A stretch of DNA of 64,000 nucleotides from Ceratodon purpureus (Eukaryota; Streptophyta; Bryopsida; Pseudoditrichales; Ditrichaceae), in the NCBI GenBank assembly GCA_014871385.1, contig CM026431.1, forward strand, positions 14,107,094 to 14,171,093. Reading direction: 5' to 3'. Positions 22,062 to 33,600 of the stretch are shown here, piece after piece; positions within the stretch are counted from its first letter, which is position 1; every line of letters begins with the position of its first letter. The position numbers were made by a program, and so were the translations under genes. The notes under the pieces were generated by a model. The model was not told the origin of the DNA and did no database searches. It worked only from the letters and a program-made list of their open reading frames with translations.

Positions 22062-23165
22062 AAATAAAGATGAAGATGATGAAGAAGGACATGGAGGAGG
22101 TAGGCAAAGAAAGATAAGATTATACGCATTCGTCAAAGTTTTCGGTCCAAAATTGGATCCCACAATGGATGCGAATTTTTTATGCTCCTAGGCTCATGTG
22201 CTATTTCAATAGCTCTTCAAAATGGGTATTGCAAAGAATAGGAATCTAAGGGCTTTGAAAACCAGAGATTTAATTGTTGTGCTCAAAACTATTTTGTGAT
22301 GGGTATCGCCTGCAGTTCCTGTGATATTTCAAAACCTTCTCGTGATGGGTATTGCAAAACTGAAATTGGGCAAATGTAAGCCCGCGCCTAAAGAATGGGA
22401 ATTCCATAAAGTAGAAGACTTCCAACGATCCAAATTTCAAGGTCATGACTGCAACCTACATGAGAGAAGAAACAAAAAGAGTTTGAGAAGAAAAAGGAGG
22501 CTTGGACCATGGGGGCTCAAATTTCTTGGAAGAAGCTGGAGGAGAGACGGCTAGGAAAGAACCAACTCCTTCTAAGTGTCATCAAGAATGCAAGGAAGTT
22601 GGAGGAGTTCCTCGAGGTGGATACTTTGCGCAAATGCACTCTAACTTACTTCTCCAAAGTTGAGAGCTCGCACAATTCTAATGACCTTGTTGACTTTGTG
22701 AGAAGAAATCCCCAAAATAACAAGAAAGCCACCAAAGCATTCCAATAGAGTTTTTTTAGTATGACACGTGGGCCGTGGCAAAGGATTGAGTAGGTTAAAA
22801 AGGGTTTGGTGGCATCGTGCCAAAACTGTGAAGAACATGTAGGTGTAGACCTCTTCTCTTTCTTTAATTTTTTAACATTGTCTGCTTTTATGGTAAGAGC
22901 TTTACATATTCATCACTTCATGCACCAATTCGTTTTTTATATACGGTATCACTACGGGGGAGGAGAGGTGGATTGCAAGCCTTATTTGTATTTGAAGGCC
23001 AAGTTCTATGACACATGGAATGTGCCAAGAATGGATCGTGTGGAGGTTGCATGCGATGCATGTCGTGCAAAGCATGGCTTAAGCCGTGGTATCATGGTAA
23101 ATAAAGAAGAAGGAAGTGAAGAAAACGAAGGTGAAGAAGATGTCTTTGAAGAATTAATGGAAAAA

Positions 23166-23203
<38 letters not shown>

Positions 23204-24307
23204 AAATAAAGATGAAGATGATGAAGAAGGACATGGAGGAGGTAGGCAAAGAAAGATAAGATTATACGCATTCGTCAAAGTTTTCGGTCCAAAATTGGAT
23301 CCCACAATGGATGCGAATTTTTTATGCTCCTAGGCTCATGTGCTATTTCAATAGCTCTTCAAAATGGGTATTGCAAAGAATAGGAATCTAAGGGCTTTGA
23401 AAACCAGAGATTTAATTGTTGTGCTCAAAACTATTTTGTGATGGGTATCGCCTGCAGTTCCTGTGATATTTCAAAACCTTCTCGTGATGGGTATTGCAAA
23501 ACTGAAATTGGGCAAATGTAAGCCCGCGCCTAAAGAATGGGAATTCCAAGAAGTAGAAGACTTCCAACGATCCAAATTTCAAGGTCATGACTGCAACCTA
23601 CATGAGAGAAGAAACAAAAAGAGTTTGAGAAGAAAAAGGAGGCTTGGACCATGGGGGCTCAAATTTCTTGGAAGAAGCTGGAGGAGAGACGGCTAGGAAA
23701 GAACCAACTCCTTCTAAGTGTCATCAAGAATGCAAGGAAGTTGGAGGAGTTCCTCGAGGTGGATACTTTGCGCAAATGCACTCTAACTTACTTCTCCAAA
23801 GTTGAGAGCTCGCACAATTCTAATGACCTTGTTGACTTTGTGAGAAGAAATCCCCAAAATAACAAGAAAGCCACCAAAGCATTCCAATAGAGTTTTTTTA
23901 GTATGACACGTGGGCCGTGGCAAAGGATTGAGTAGGTTAAAAAGGGTTTGGTGGCATCGTGCCAAAACTGTGAAGAACATGTAGGTGTAGACCTCTTCTC
24001 TTTCTTTAATTTTTTAACATTGTCTGCTTTTATGGTAAGAGCTTTACATATTCATCACTTCATGCACCAATTCGTTTTTTATATACGGTATCACTACGGG
24101 GGAGGAGAGGTGGATTGCAAGCCTTATTTGTATTTGAAGGCCAAGTTCTATGACACATGGAATGTGCCAAGAATGGATCGTGTGGAGGTTGCATGCGATG
24201 CATGTCGTGCAAAGCATGGCTTAAGCCGTGGTATCATGGTAAATAAAGAAGAAGGAAGTGAAGAAAACGAAGGTGAAGAAGAAGTCTTTGAAGAATTAAT
24301 GGAAAAA

Positions 24308-24350
<43 letters not shown>

Positions 24351-25454
24351 AAATAAAGATGAAGATGATGAAGAAGGACATGGAGGAGGTAGGCAAAGAA
24401 AGATAAGATTATACGCATTCGTCAAAGTTTTCGGTCCAAAATTGGATCCCACAATGGATGCGAATTTTTTATGCTCCTAGGCTCATGTGCTATTTCAATA
24501 GCTCTTCAAAATGGGTATTGCAAAGAATAGGAATCTAAGGGCTTTGAAAACCAGAGATTTAATTGTTGTGCTCAAAACTATTTTGTGATGGGTATCGCCT
24601 GCAGTTCCTGTGATATTTCAAAACCTTCTCGTGATGGGTATTGCAAAACTGAAATTGGGCAAATGTAAGCCCGCGCCTAAAGAATGGGAATTCCAAGAAG
24701 TAGAAGACTTCCAACGATCCAAATTTCAAGGTCATGACTGCAACCTACATGAGAGAAGAAACAAAAAGAGTTTGAGAAGAAAAAGGAGGCTTGGACCATG
24801 GGGGCTCAAATTTCTTGGAAGAAGCTGGAGGAGAGACGGCTAGGAAAGAACCAACTCCTTCTAAGTGTCATCAAGAATGCAAGGAAGTTGGAGGAGTTCC
24901 TCGAGGTGGATACTTTGCGCAAATGCACTCTAACTTACTTCTCCAAAGTTGAGAGCTCGCACAATTCTAATGACCTTGTTGACTTTGTGAGAAGAAATCC
25001 CCAAAATAACAAGAAAGCCACCAAAGCATTCCAATAGAGTTTTTTTAGTATGACACGTGGGCCGTGGCAAAGGATTGAGTAGGTTAAAAAGGGTTTGGTG
25101 GCATCGTGCCAAAACTGTGAAGAACATGTAGGTGTAGACCTCTTCTCTTTCTTTAATTTTTTAACATTGTCTGCTTTTATGGTAAGAGCTTTACATATTC
25201 ATCACTTCATGCACCAATTCGTTTTTTATATACGGTATCACTACGGGGGAGGAGAGGTGGATTGCAAGCCTTATTTGTATTTGAAGGCCAAGTTCTATGA
25301 CACATGGAATGTGCCAAGAATGGATCGTGTGGAGGTTGCATGCGATGCATGTCGTGCAAAGCATGGCTTAAGCCGTGGTATCATGGTAAATAAAGAAGAA
25401 GGAAGTGAAGAAAACGAAGGTGAAGAAGAAGTCTTTGAAGAATTAATGGAAAAA

Positions 25455-25494
<40 letters not shown>

Positions 25495-26598
25495 AAATAA
25501 AGATGAAGATGATGAAGAAGGACATGGAGGAGGTAGGCAAAGAAAGATAAGATTATACGCATTCGTCAAAGTTTTCGGTCCAAAATTGGATCCCACAATG
25601 GATGCGAATTTTTTATGCTCCTAGGCTCATGTGCTATTTCAATAGCTCTTCAAAATGGGTATTGCAAAGAATAGGAATCTAAGGGCTTTGAAAACCAGAG
25701 ATTTAATTGTTGTGCTCAAAACTATTTTGTGATGGGTATCGCCTGCAGTTCCTGTGATATTTCAAAACCTTCTCGTGATGGGTATTGCAAAACTGAAATT
25801 GGGCAAATGTAAGCCCGCGCCTAAAGAATGGGAATTCCAAGAAGTAGAAGACTTCCAACGATCCAAATTTCAAGGTCATGACTGCAACCTACATGAGAGA
25901 AGAAACAAAAAGAGTTTGAGAAGAAAAAGGAGGCTTGGACCATGGGGGCTCAAATTTCTTGGAAGAAGCTGGAGGAGAGACGGCTAGGAAAGAACCAACT
26001 CCTTCTAAGTGTCATCAAGAATGCAAGGAAGTTGGAGGAGTTCCTCGAGGTGGATACTTTGCGCAAATGCACTCTAACTTACTTCTCCAAAGTTGAGAGC
26101 TCGCACAATTCTAATGACCTTGTTGACTTTGTGAGAAGAAATCCCCAAAATAACAAGAAAGCCACCAAAGCATTCCAATAGAGTTTTTTTAGTATGACAC
26201 GTGGGCCGTGGCAAAGGATTGAGTAGGTTAAAAAGGGTTTGGTGGCATCGTGCCAAAACTGTGAAGAACATGTAGGTGTAGACCTCTTCTCTTTCTTTAA
26301 TTTTTTAACATTGTCTGCTTTTATGGTAAGAGCTTTACATATTCATCACTTCATGCACCAATTCGTTTTTTATATACGGTATCACTACGGGGGAGGAGAG
26401 GTGGATTGCAAGCCTTATTTGTATTTGAAGGCCAAGTTCTATGACACATGGAATGTGCCAAGAATGGATCGTGTGGAGGTTGCATGCGATGCATGTCGTG
26501 CAAAGCATGGCTTAAGCCGTGGTATCATGGTAAATAAAGAAGAAGGAAGTGAAGAAAACGAAGGTGAAGAAGAAGTCTTTGAAGAATTAATGGAAAAA

Positions 26599-26637
<39 letters not shown>

Positions 26638-27750
26638 AAATAAAGATGAAGATGATGAAGAAGGACATGGAGGAGGTAGGCAAAGAAAGATAAGATTATA
26701 CGCATTCGTCAAAGTTTTCGGTCCAAAATTGGATCCCACAATGGATGCGAATTTTTTATGCTCCTAGGCTCATGTGCTATTTCAATAGCTCTTCAAAATG
26801 GGTATTGCAAAGAATAGGAATCTAAGGGCTTTGAAAACCAGAGATTTAATTGTTGTGCTCAAAACTATTTTGTGATGGGTATCGCCTGCAGTTCCTGTGA
26901 TATTTCAAAACCTTCTCGTGATGGGTATTGCAAAACTGAAATTGGGCAAATGTAAGCCCGCGCCTAAAGAATGGGAATTCCAAGAAGTAGAAGACTTCCA
27001 ACGATCCAAATTTCAAGGTCATGACTGCAACCTACATGAGAGAAGAAACAAAAAGAGTTTGAGAAGAAAAAGGAGGCTTGGACCATGGGGGCTCAAATTT
27101 CTTGGAAGAAGCTGGAGGAGAGACGGCTAGGAAAGAACCAACTCCTTCTAAGTGTCATCAAGAATGCAAGGAAGTTGGAGGAGTTCCTCGAGGTGGATAC
27201 TTTGCGCAAATGCACTCTAACTTACTTCTCCAAAGTTGAGAGCTCGCACAATTCTAATGACCTTGTTGACTTTGTGAGAAGAAATCCCCAAAATAACAAG
27301 AAAGCCACCAAAGCATTCCAATAGAGTTTTTTTAGTATGACACGTGGGCCGTGGCAAAGGATTGAGTAGGTTAAAAAGGGTTTGGTGGCATCGTGCCAAA
27401 ACTGTGAAGAACATGTAGGTGTAGACCTCTTCTCTTTCTTTAATTTTTTAACATTGTCTGCTTTTATGGTAAGAGCTTTACATATTCATCACTTCATGCA
27501 CCAATTCGTTTTTTATATACGGTATCACTACGGGGGAGGAGAGGTGGATTGCAAGCCTTATTTGTATTTGAAGGCCAAGTTCTATGACACATGGAATGTG
27601 CCAAGAATGGATCGTGTGGAGGTTGCATGCGATGCATGTCGTGCAAAGCATGGCTTAAGCCGTGGTATCATGGTAAATAAAGAAGAAGGAAGTGAAGAAA
27701 ACGAAGGTGAAGAAGATGTCTTTGAAGAATTAATGGAAAAACAAAAAAAA

Positions 27751-27785
<35 letters not shown>

Positions 27786-28898
27786 AAATAAAGATGAAGA
27801 TGATGAAGAAGGACATGGAGGAGGTAGGCAAAGAAAGATAAGATTATACGCATTCGTCAAAGTTTTCGGTCCAAAATTGGATCCCACAATGGATGCGAAT
27901 TTTTTATGCTCCTAGGCTCATGTGCTATTTCAATAGCTCTTCAAAATGGGTATTGCAAAGAATAGGAATCTAAGGGCTTTGAAAACCAGAGATTTAATTG
28001 TTGTGCTCAAAACTATTTTGTGATGGGTATCGCCTGCAGTTCCTGTGATATTTCAAAACCTTCTCGTGATGGGTATTGCAAAACTGAAATTGGGCAAATG
28101 TAAGCCCGCGCCTAAAGAATGGGAATTCCAAGAAGTAGAAGACTTCCAACGATCCAAATTTCAAGGTCATGACTGCAACCTACATGAGAGAAGAAACAAA
28201 AAGAGTTTGAGAAGAAAAAGGAGGCTTGGACCATGGGGGCTCAAATTTCTTGGAAGAAGCTGGAGGAGAGACGGCTAGGAAAGAACCAACTCCTTCTAAG
28301 TGTCATCAAGAATGCAAGGAAGTTGGAGGAGTTCCTCGAGGTGGATACTTTGCGCAAATGCACTCTAACTTACTTCTCCAAAGTTGAGAGCTCGCACAAT
28401 TCTAATGACCTTGTTGACTTTGTGAGAAGAAATCCCCAAAATAACAAGAAAGCCACCAAAGCATTCCAATAGAGTTTTTTTAGTATGACACGTGGGCCGT
28501 GGCAAAGGATTGAGTAGGTTAAAAAGGGTTTGGTGGCATCGTGCCAAAACTGTGAAGAACATGTAGGTGTAGACCTCTTCTCTTTCTTTAATTTTTTAAC
28601 ATTGTCTGCTTTTATGGTAAGAGCTTTACATATTCATCACTTCATGCACCAATTCGTTTTTTATATACGGTATCACTACGGGGGAGGAGAGGTGGATTGC
28701 AAGCCTTATTTGTATTTGAAGGCCAAGTTCTATGACACATGGAATGTGCCAAGAATGGATCGTGTGGAGGTTGCATGCGATGCATGTCGTGCAAAGCATG
28801 GCTTAAGCCGTGGTATCATGGTAAATAAAGAAGAAGGAAGTGAAGAAAACGAAGGTGAAGAAGATGTCTTTGAAGAATTAATGGAAAAACAAAAAAAA

Positions 28899-28932
<34 letters not shown>

Positions 28933-30018
28933 AAATAAAGATGAAGATGATGAAGAAGGACATGGAGGAGGTAGGCAAAGAAAGATAAGATTATACGCAT
29001 TCGTCAAAGTTTTCGGTCCAAAATTGGATCCCACAATGGATGCGAATTTTTTATGCTCCTAGGCTCATGTGCTATTTCAATAGCTCTTCAAAATGGGTAT
29101 TGCAAAGAATAGGAATCTAAGGGCTTTGAAAACCAGAGATTTAATTGTTGTGCTCAAAACTATTTTGTGATGGGTATCGCCTGCAGTTCCTGTGATATTT
29201 CAAAACCTTCTCGTGATGGGTATTGCAAAACTGAAATTGGGCAAATGTAAGCCCGCGCCTAAAGAATGGGAATTCCAAGAAGTAGAAGACTTCCAACGAT
29301 CCAAATTTCAAGGTCATGACTGCAACCTACATGAGAGAAGAAACAAAAAGAGTTTGAGAAGAAAAAGGAGGCTTGGACCATGGGGGCTCAAATTTCTTGG
29401 AAGAAGCTGGAGGAGAGACGGCTAGGAAAGAACCAACTCCTTCTAAGTGTCATCAAGAATGCAAGGAAGTTGGAGGAGTTCCTCGAGGTGGATACTTTGC
29501 GCAAATGCACTCTAACTTACTTCTCCAAAGTTGAGAGCTCGCACAATTCTAATGACCTTGTTGACTTTGTGAGAAGAAATCCCCAAAATAACAAGAAAGC
29601 CACCAAAGCATTCCAATAGAGTTTTTTTAGTATGACACGTGGGCCGTGGCAAAGGATTGAGTAGGTTAAAAAGGGTTTGGTGGCATCGTGCCAAAACTGT
29701 GAAGAACATGTAGGTGTAGACCTCTTCTCTTTCTTTAATTTTTTAACATTGTCTGCTTTTATGGTAAGAGCTTTACATATTCATCACTTCATGCACCAAT
29801 TCGTTTTTTATATACGGTATCACTACGGGGGAGGAGAGGTGGATTGCAAGCCTTATTTGTATTTGAAGGCCAAGTTCTATGACACATGGAATGTGCCAAG
29901 AATGGATCGTGTGGAGGTTGCATGCGATGCATGTCGTGCAAAGCATGGCTTAAGCCGTGGTATCATGGTAAATAAAGAAGAAGGAAGTGAAGAAAACGAA
30001 GGTCAAGAAGATGTCTTT
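16498..30018. repeat. Right part of the ~1.14-kb satellite array (about 11.8 units)
   Basis: Unit landmarks recur at about 16617, 17764, 18892, 20041, 21172, 22318, 23460, 24607, 25751, 26894, 28042 and 29189 (periods 1128-1149). Marker variants show local copying: the units from 26897 and 28045 both have a C interrupting the poly-A tract after eight A; the units from 17767 and 20044 both have a short tract and a 3-bp deletion (GAGGAGGC for GAGGTAGGC); the unit from 18895 shares EEPVG with the one at 4515; 17767 and 22321 share HKVEDF; 16620, 17767 and 20044 share LGKYQ. The three units from 23463 to 26896 are alike except for poly-A length. This mosaic fits unequal crossover and gene conversion. 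Confidence 0.95.
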
Positions 30019-30135
30019 TAAGAAATCGAAGGTGAAGAAGAAGGATTTGTAGAAAACGACGGTGAAGAAGAAATCTTTGAAGAATTAATGGAAAAGAATG
30101 GAAATCAAAATTGCATAGTTAGGTTTGTAAGTTGA
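29761..30135 (+). pseudogene. Terminal divergent satellite unit with a distinct acidic 3' end
   Basis: The last unit follows the others up to GGTCAAGAAGATGTCTTT and then differs. A TAA at 30019-30021 ends the frame, yet the same frame continues afterwards as an acidic run (EIEGEEEGFVENDGEEE), repeats FEELMEK and ends at TGA 30133-30135, with no poly-A tract. AT-rich sequence resembling a plant 3' UTR follows. This may be the ancestral gene 3' end from which the internal units, with their poly-A tract, diverged. It is not evidence of a working gene. Confidence 0.4.
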
Positions 30136-30588
30136 TGTGTGATTGAATTTTGTAGTGTAAAAAAGTTGATTTCTTGTATAGATTAGTATATTTTTTATTT
30201 GTTCATAAAGGTTTCAAAGTTTTTAGTCTTTAAGAGAGCTCGAAGGAGAATATGGAGAGGATTTTTGTTGTGAAAATTATTAAGAAAAATTTGTGTTGCA
30301 ACAATTGTTCTCGTCGTGGTGGTCATGTCTTTTGGTTTATTTGTCTTATGTGACTAAGTAAAGAGAGATGAGCTTGATGTTTGAGTTGGAAACATGAAAG
30401 TTTGTTTGATAGGTTATATAGATTATATAGATGGCTATTGCAAAGGTTAATCTTAAAGCTATTGCAAAGTATATGTATATAAATCAGTCAGCATGTATTA
30501 AAAACAATATAAAAGCTCGATTTCTTTCAGATTGTATGTAAATTTTATTTCATTTTATTTTTATATAAACACCTTTCATTTCTTGATT

Positions 30589-30591
<3 letters not shown>

Positions 30592-30645
<54 letters not shown>
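30592..30645. repeat. (TA)n microsatellite
   Basis: An uninterrupted alternating TA tract of about 54 bp lies in AT-rich sequence after the satellite array. Confidence 0.95.
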
Positions 30646-30647
<2 letters not shown>

Positions 30648-33600
30648 AAGTAGTTGTTAATTTACTTTCTAGTTTACACACTACAAGTCACCATTTAGAA
30701 AAAGAATAATTCTGTTTTTAATTTTACTTAAATTTCATTGACACGACAATGAGGTACTTAGAAAGTGTTTTTATCCAAAGATTTTATAAAGGAAATTGGA
30801 AGCCGTAGGGGTCAGCATCGGCGTGGCCGTGATTGTCGTCAATTTACCTTTACTTGAAATTTCCTAAATATACATCTAAATATACATTTATTTATTTACT
30901 GCCAATAAACTTTAGATGTGGCAGCCAAATTCATCTAAAGAAAAGTTTATCTTAAAACTGACAATACAAGATCAAACAGAAAATAGTTTGAGTCTTTATA
31001 AAATCTTTTCCTCCCTTGAATGTTGGTGTAGTAAAGTAAGAAAAATCCAGAGGTGAAGGTTCAAGGACCTCACCTGTCCCCATAAACACAACCAAAATCA
31101 CAGTTTGGATTATGTTTGTAGACAAGGTGTCAACAGCCCTTTACAGCTTGTTATTGCAGTCACAAGAAAAATCAAATCCTACACCAAACATACAAATCAT
31201 AGGGAGTGATGAAAGAGTCTAATTGCAAACATAAATTAGAGGACCAGACTAGTAGTTCCACCAGACTCAGCCATGCTGCACTTTGCTTTAACTCCACACC
31301 ACCATATACCAAAACTTCACAAGCTCTAAAAATCTCTCACACACATGTAGCAAACTATAATTACTTTCAAAGCAGACAAGTAAACATATGCATATGGCAA
31401 AGAAACTCCTGTGGTTTTATATCCTCAAAGAAGTTTCTAGAGACTCACTTGTTTGTTATATAGACAAGAACATCCTCGCTAGTCCAATCATCTCTGACCC
31501 TTAGATGAAGGTTAACCTAGATCAAATGGTCATAAATTAGTGACTTGCTAGAGTAAAGCTCAAGCTTGTAGTAAGCTCCAAGTAAAGTAAGCTTCAAGTT
31601 TGGAGTAACTACCAGTAAGCCATGTATAAGGGAGGTGGGTGGGTTTCACTAATTTACCTTATTCAACATATCATGCCATAATAAAGTGACTATGTAATTG
31701 CTTGCAAAGTTTTACAAGTAATGTGCAAATTTATTTTGCAAGCCTACATAACTGAAGAGTGCAACTTATGTCTGAATCATTGTAATAAAAACCTTGTTTA
31801 GAAAATAAATTCTAAATTAAATATGGGTATAAGATCTTCCCAATATTTAAAATTTTAAAAAAATTTAAAAAAATTAAAAAAATAAAAAAAACATGTAATG
31901 CCTAGATATCAATACAATATGAGATTGTCAATTTATTGGTGAGTTTGAACATATTTGTTGATACACATCATTATTATTTTAGTGAGATCACCACTTCGAA
32001 ATCATAGCTATAACTTATAGTATTAAAATGTAAATGCAAATTTGATGTAATTTTGAACTGAATCATCACATTTTATTTAGGATTTTGAATTAAAAATCTA
32101 CATGTAGTTTATATAATTAAAGTAAATTTAATTTTGTACAAATAGAAACTAACAAGGATTCATGCATTTGTAGTGGCTGATACATATTAGAGTGAAGCTG
32201 AGTTAATAAATGTATGTTATTAATAAATAAAAATTTACATATTGTGATGCAATGCAGTAAGTTGTTTTTAAATGAACAATTTATAAATGCTCAAAATTAC
32301 TATTGTGGATGTAAAAATGACTCATTTACTCTTCAACTCTTTGATTTGATTTGCTTAGTTCTATTCACTATTGCACTAAAAATTCATTGCTAAATTATGT
32401 AGTATAAAAAATCACCAAAGACCAGTATAAAATACTTGAATGGTCCAATACATTATATTGATTTTGGTAACTTACAACTTATTTTGATCTATATGTAATT
32501 TGTAAAACTGTAATTCTAAGTGAAATAGAATTATATATTAATTACAAAATATAAAAAACAATGTACTATTAAGAAGAAGTAAAATCTACTTGAACGTGTT
32601 CTAAGTTTGTAATATCTTTACCCTTTTTGTCACCTCTAACTAATTCATTTTTGTACATATAAGCACAACTTGTGCGTAATGTACTATTTTTCTTGTACCA
32701 TAATACATTATATTAGCTTAAAAGACTAATATAAGTCAAGTCCGTGGCAACAGACTTGGACATGCCAGGAAGACTAGTAAGTATACTGCGGCAAATTCTC
32801 TTTCAACAATTAGTAGCCACAATCCGTCTCTACGGTCATTATTTTTGCAGCTCTATCTAGCCCCTCCGTTGTTGTTTTCGACAATCAGCTTGTGTGCACC
32901 CTGCAAGGCCCTCGCAATCAGTTGTATTACACCACCTTCGACGGATCGCAGTGTGGTCGCCTCTCAGCCACTCTGTGTAAGTTAGCAAGGCCTTTATTCA
33001 AGCTGTTCTGCGTCTATGGAGCCCCATAATCAACATTCAATCCTCGAAGTAGTAGTTGATGGTTTTCACTCTGCAATTTCTACATTGGATGGGTCACTAC
33101 TATTTGCAATCCTCATCTACTTACAGGTCAAAGTCTCGAATCTAGCAACTTAAGATGAAGCTCAGATTCTATTGCATCCTCAATTGCATACTTAATATTG
33201 TTGTCCTGAAGTCGATCCCTCTAGATACAGACTCTACATTTATATGAATCTTAAGCTACATTTATATGATTATTCTGCTGAAGGTTAATTCAAGTACCTT
33301 CATGTTCAGTGTATGACGGACTACACATGTCCATTGAATTGTGGTGCCCATGCTTTTCTCGACTCAGTTGTCGCTTGGTGAATCTGCTTGTATCTGTTGT
33401 AAGTATTCGAGTTAAGCTGAGATACACATGATCAGATTCTCAGATGTAACCCACGACATGCATGGATGAATATATCGACTGGATGACGATTGACGCTTCT
33501 GAGTCGTTTTAGAATGCAACATGCAAAGATTTTGGTTCAAAGCAGCGAACCCTTCTAAAACTCTCTCAAACTTGTGATTAACTCGTTCGAGAAACTCTTT

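Noticed and set aside
719-29034. Minus-strand frames with long poly-Phe in the satellite units
   Set aside because: They are the complement of the poly-A tract and the acidic region, with no start context or domain.
1-30018. Satellite array as ribosomal DNA or a 5S array
   Set aside because: Units contain no rRNA-like sequence that I can recognise and carry long poly-A tracts.
31206-31463. 85-aa frame as a small gene
   Set aside because: It lies alone in AT-rich DNA, has no recognisable domain, and its composition does not differ from the flanks.
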